Part shown: positions 5,067-5,222 of the stretch, in pieces
How the letters are laid out: each line of letters opens with the position of its first letter
Numbering within the stretch: the stretch's first letter is position 1
From: Bacillota bacterium
Lineage (GTDB): Bacteria > Bacillota > Clostridia > Lachnospirales > Lachnospiraceae
Length of the DNA stretch: 5,222 nt
NCBI GenBank assembly: GCA_023458855.1
Contig: JAEWWQ010000301.1
Coordinates: 1 to 5,222, forward strand
Direction: 5' to 3'
The notes under the pieces: model-generated
Databases searched by the model: none
What the model saw: only the letters and a program-made list of their open reading frames with translations
Told to the model about the DNA's origin: nothing
Translations under genes and position numbers: made by a program

Positions 5067-5222
5067 TTAATATTCTTCCGCTACTGCTTCCTCTTCTCCT
5101 TCGTGAATATCAGATTTCGGTCTGCTCAATCCTTCTATTATAATCTGATTCTTCTCCGCATAATCCCAAAGTGCTGCATGAATCGCCTCTTCTGCAAGCA
5201 GAGAGCAATGCACTTTTACAGG
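5067..5222 (-). CDS. nifU: NifU/IscU-type Fe-S cluster scaffold, C-terminal part (cut by window edge)
   Basis: The minus strand encodes the last 51 residues of a protein entering from the right edge in frame from base 5222, ending at TAA (5067-5069). It opens with PVKVHCSLLAEEAIHAAL, the conserved C-terminal helix of IscU/NifU N-domain scaffolds. The Cys in VHCSLLAEEA is the third cluster-ligand cysteine of this family. These proteins assemble Fe-S clusters from sulfur delivered by a NifS/IscS cysteine desulfurase. After the conserved DY segment comes a tail of about 30 residues rich in acidic residues, ending EEEAVAEEY, longer than the E. coli IscU end. The first two ligand cysteines and the start lie outside the window. 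It sits 113 bp upstream of mnmA on the same strand, a neighbourhood I associate with clostridial iscR-nifS-nifU-mnmA clusters. Confidence 0.9.
   Translation of the reverse strand, partial: PVKVHCSLLAEEAIHAALWDYAEKNQIIIEGLSRPKSDIHEGEEEAVAEEY

Overview
The window looks like chromosomal DNA from a low-GC Gram-positive Clostridia, most likely a Lachnospiraceae relative (Roseburia/Agathobacter/Eubacterium type). This placement is an inference from the AT-rich intergenic DNA, the strong AGGAGG-type ribosome binding sites, the protein sequence style and a nifU-mnmA neighbourhood; no marker RNA gene is present to confirm it.

Layout from left to right. The left edge holds the first codons of tpiA (triosephosphate isomerase), complete pgk (phosphoglycerate kinase) and complete gap (glyceraldehyde-3-phosphate dehydrogenase). 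All three are on the minus strand, so the transcription order is gap - pgk - tpiA, the classical lower-glycolysis cluster. Only 41 bp separate pgk and tpiA, with no terminator visible. Between gap and pgk there is a strong terminator-type hairpin with a U tract, and then a second long palindrome, so gap is probably transcribed largely on its own with pgk-tpiA read separately or by read-through. Two candidate sigma-70-type promoters lie upstream of gap.

Divergent from gap, on the plus strand, is a stand-alone PHP-family histidinol-phosphatase (hisK type) with its own candidate promoter. It is followed by a gene-free stretch of about 340 bp, filled almost entirely by a roughly 299-bp imperfect palindromic element. 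The element has matching ends (TAAACCG / CGGTTTA), a 22/23-pair inner arm, a perfect 17-bp central hairpin and several smaller hairpins. It looks like a MITE-like insertion or a structured non-coding element and is the most unusual object in the window.

The right part is on the minus strand: complete mnmA (tRNA U34 2-thiouridylase), preceded by the C-terminal end of a NifU/IscU-type Fe-S scaffold gene that runs off the right edge. The pair suggests an iron-sulfur / sulfur-transfer operon (typically with nifS further upstream, outside this window).

Overall this is mostly conserved housekeeping DNA. The second-look items are the intergenic palindromic element, the tandem hairpins between gap and pgk, and small regulatory palindromes overlapping promoter-like sequences.
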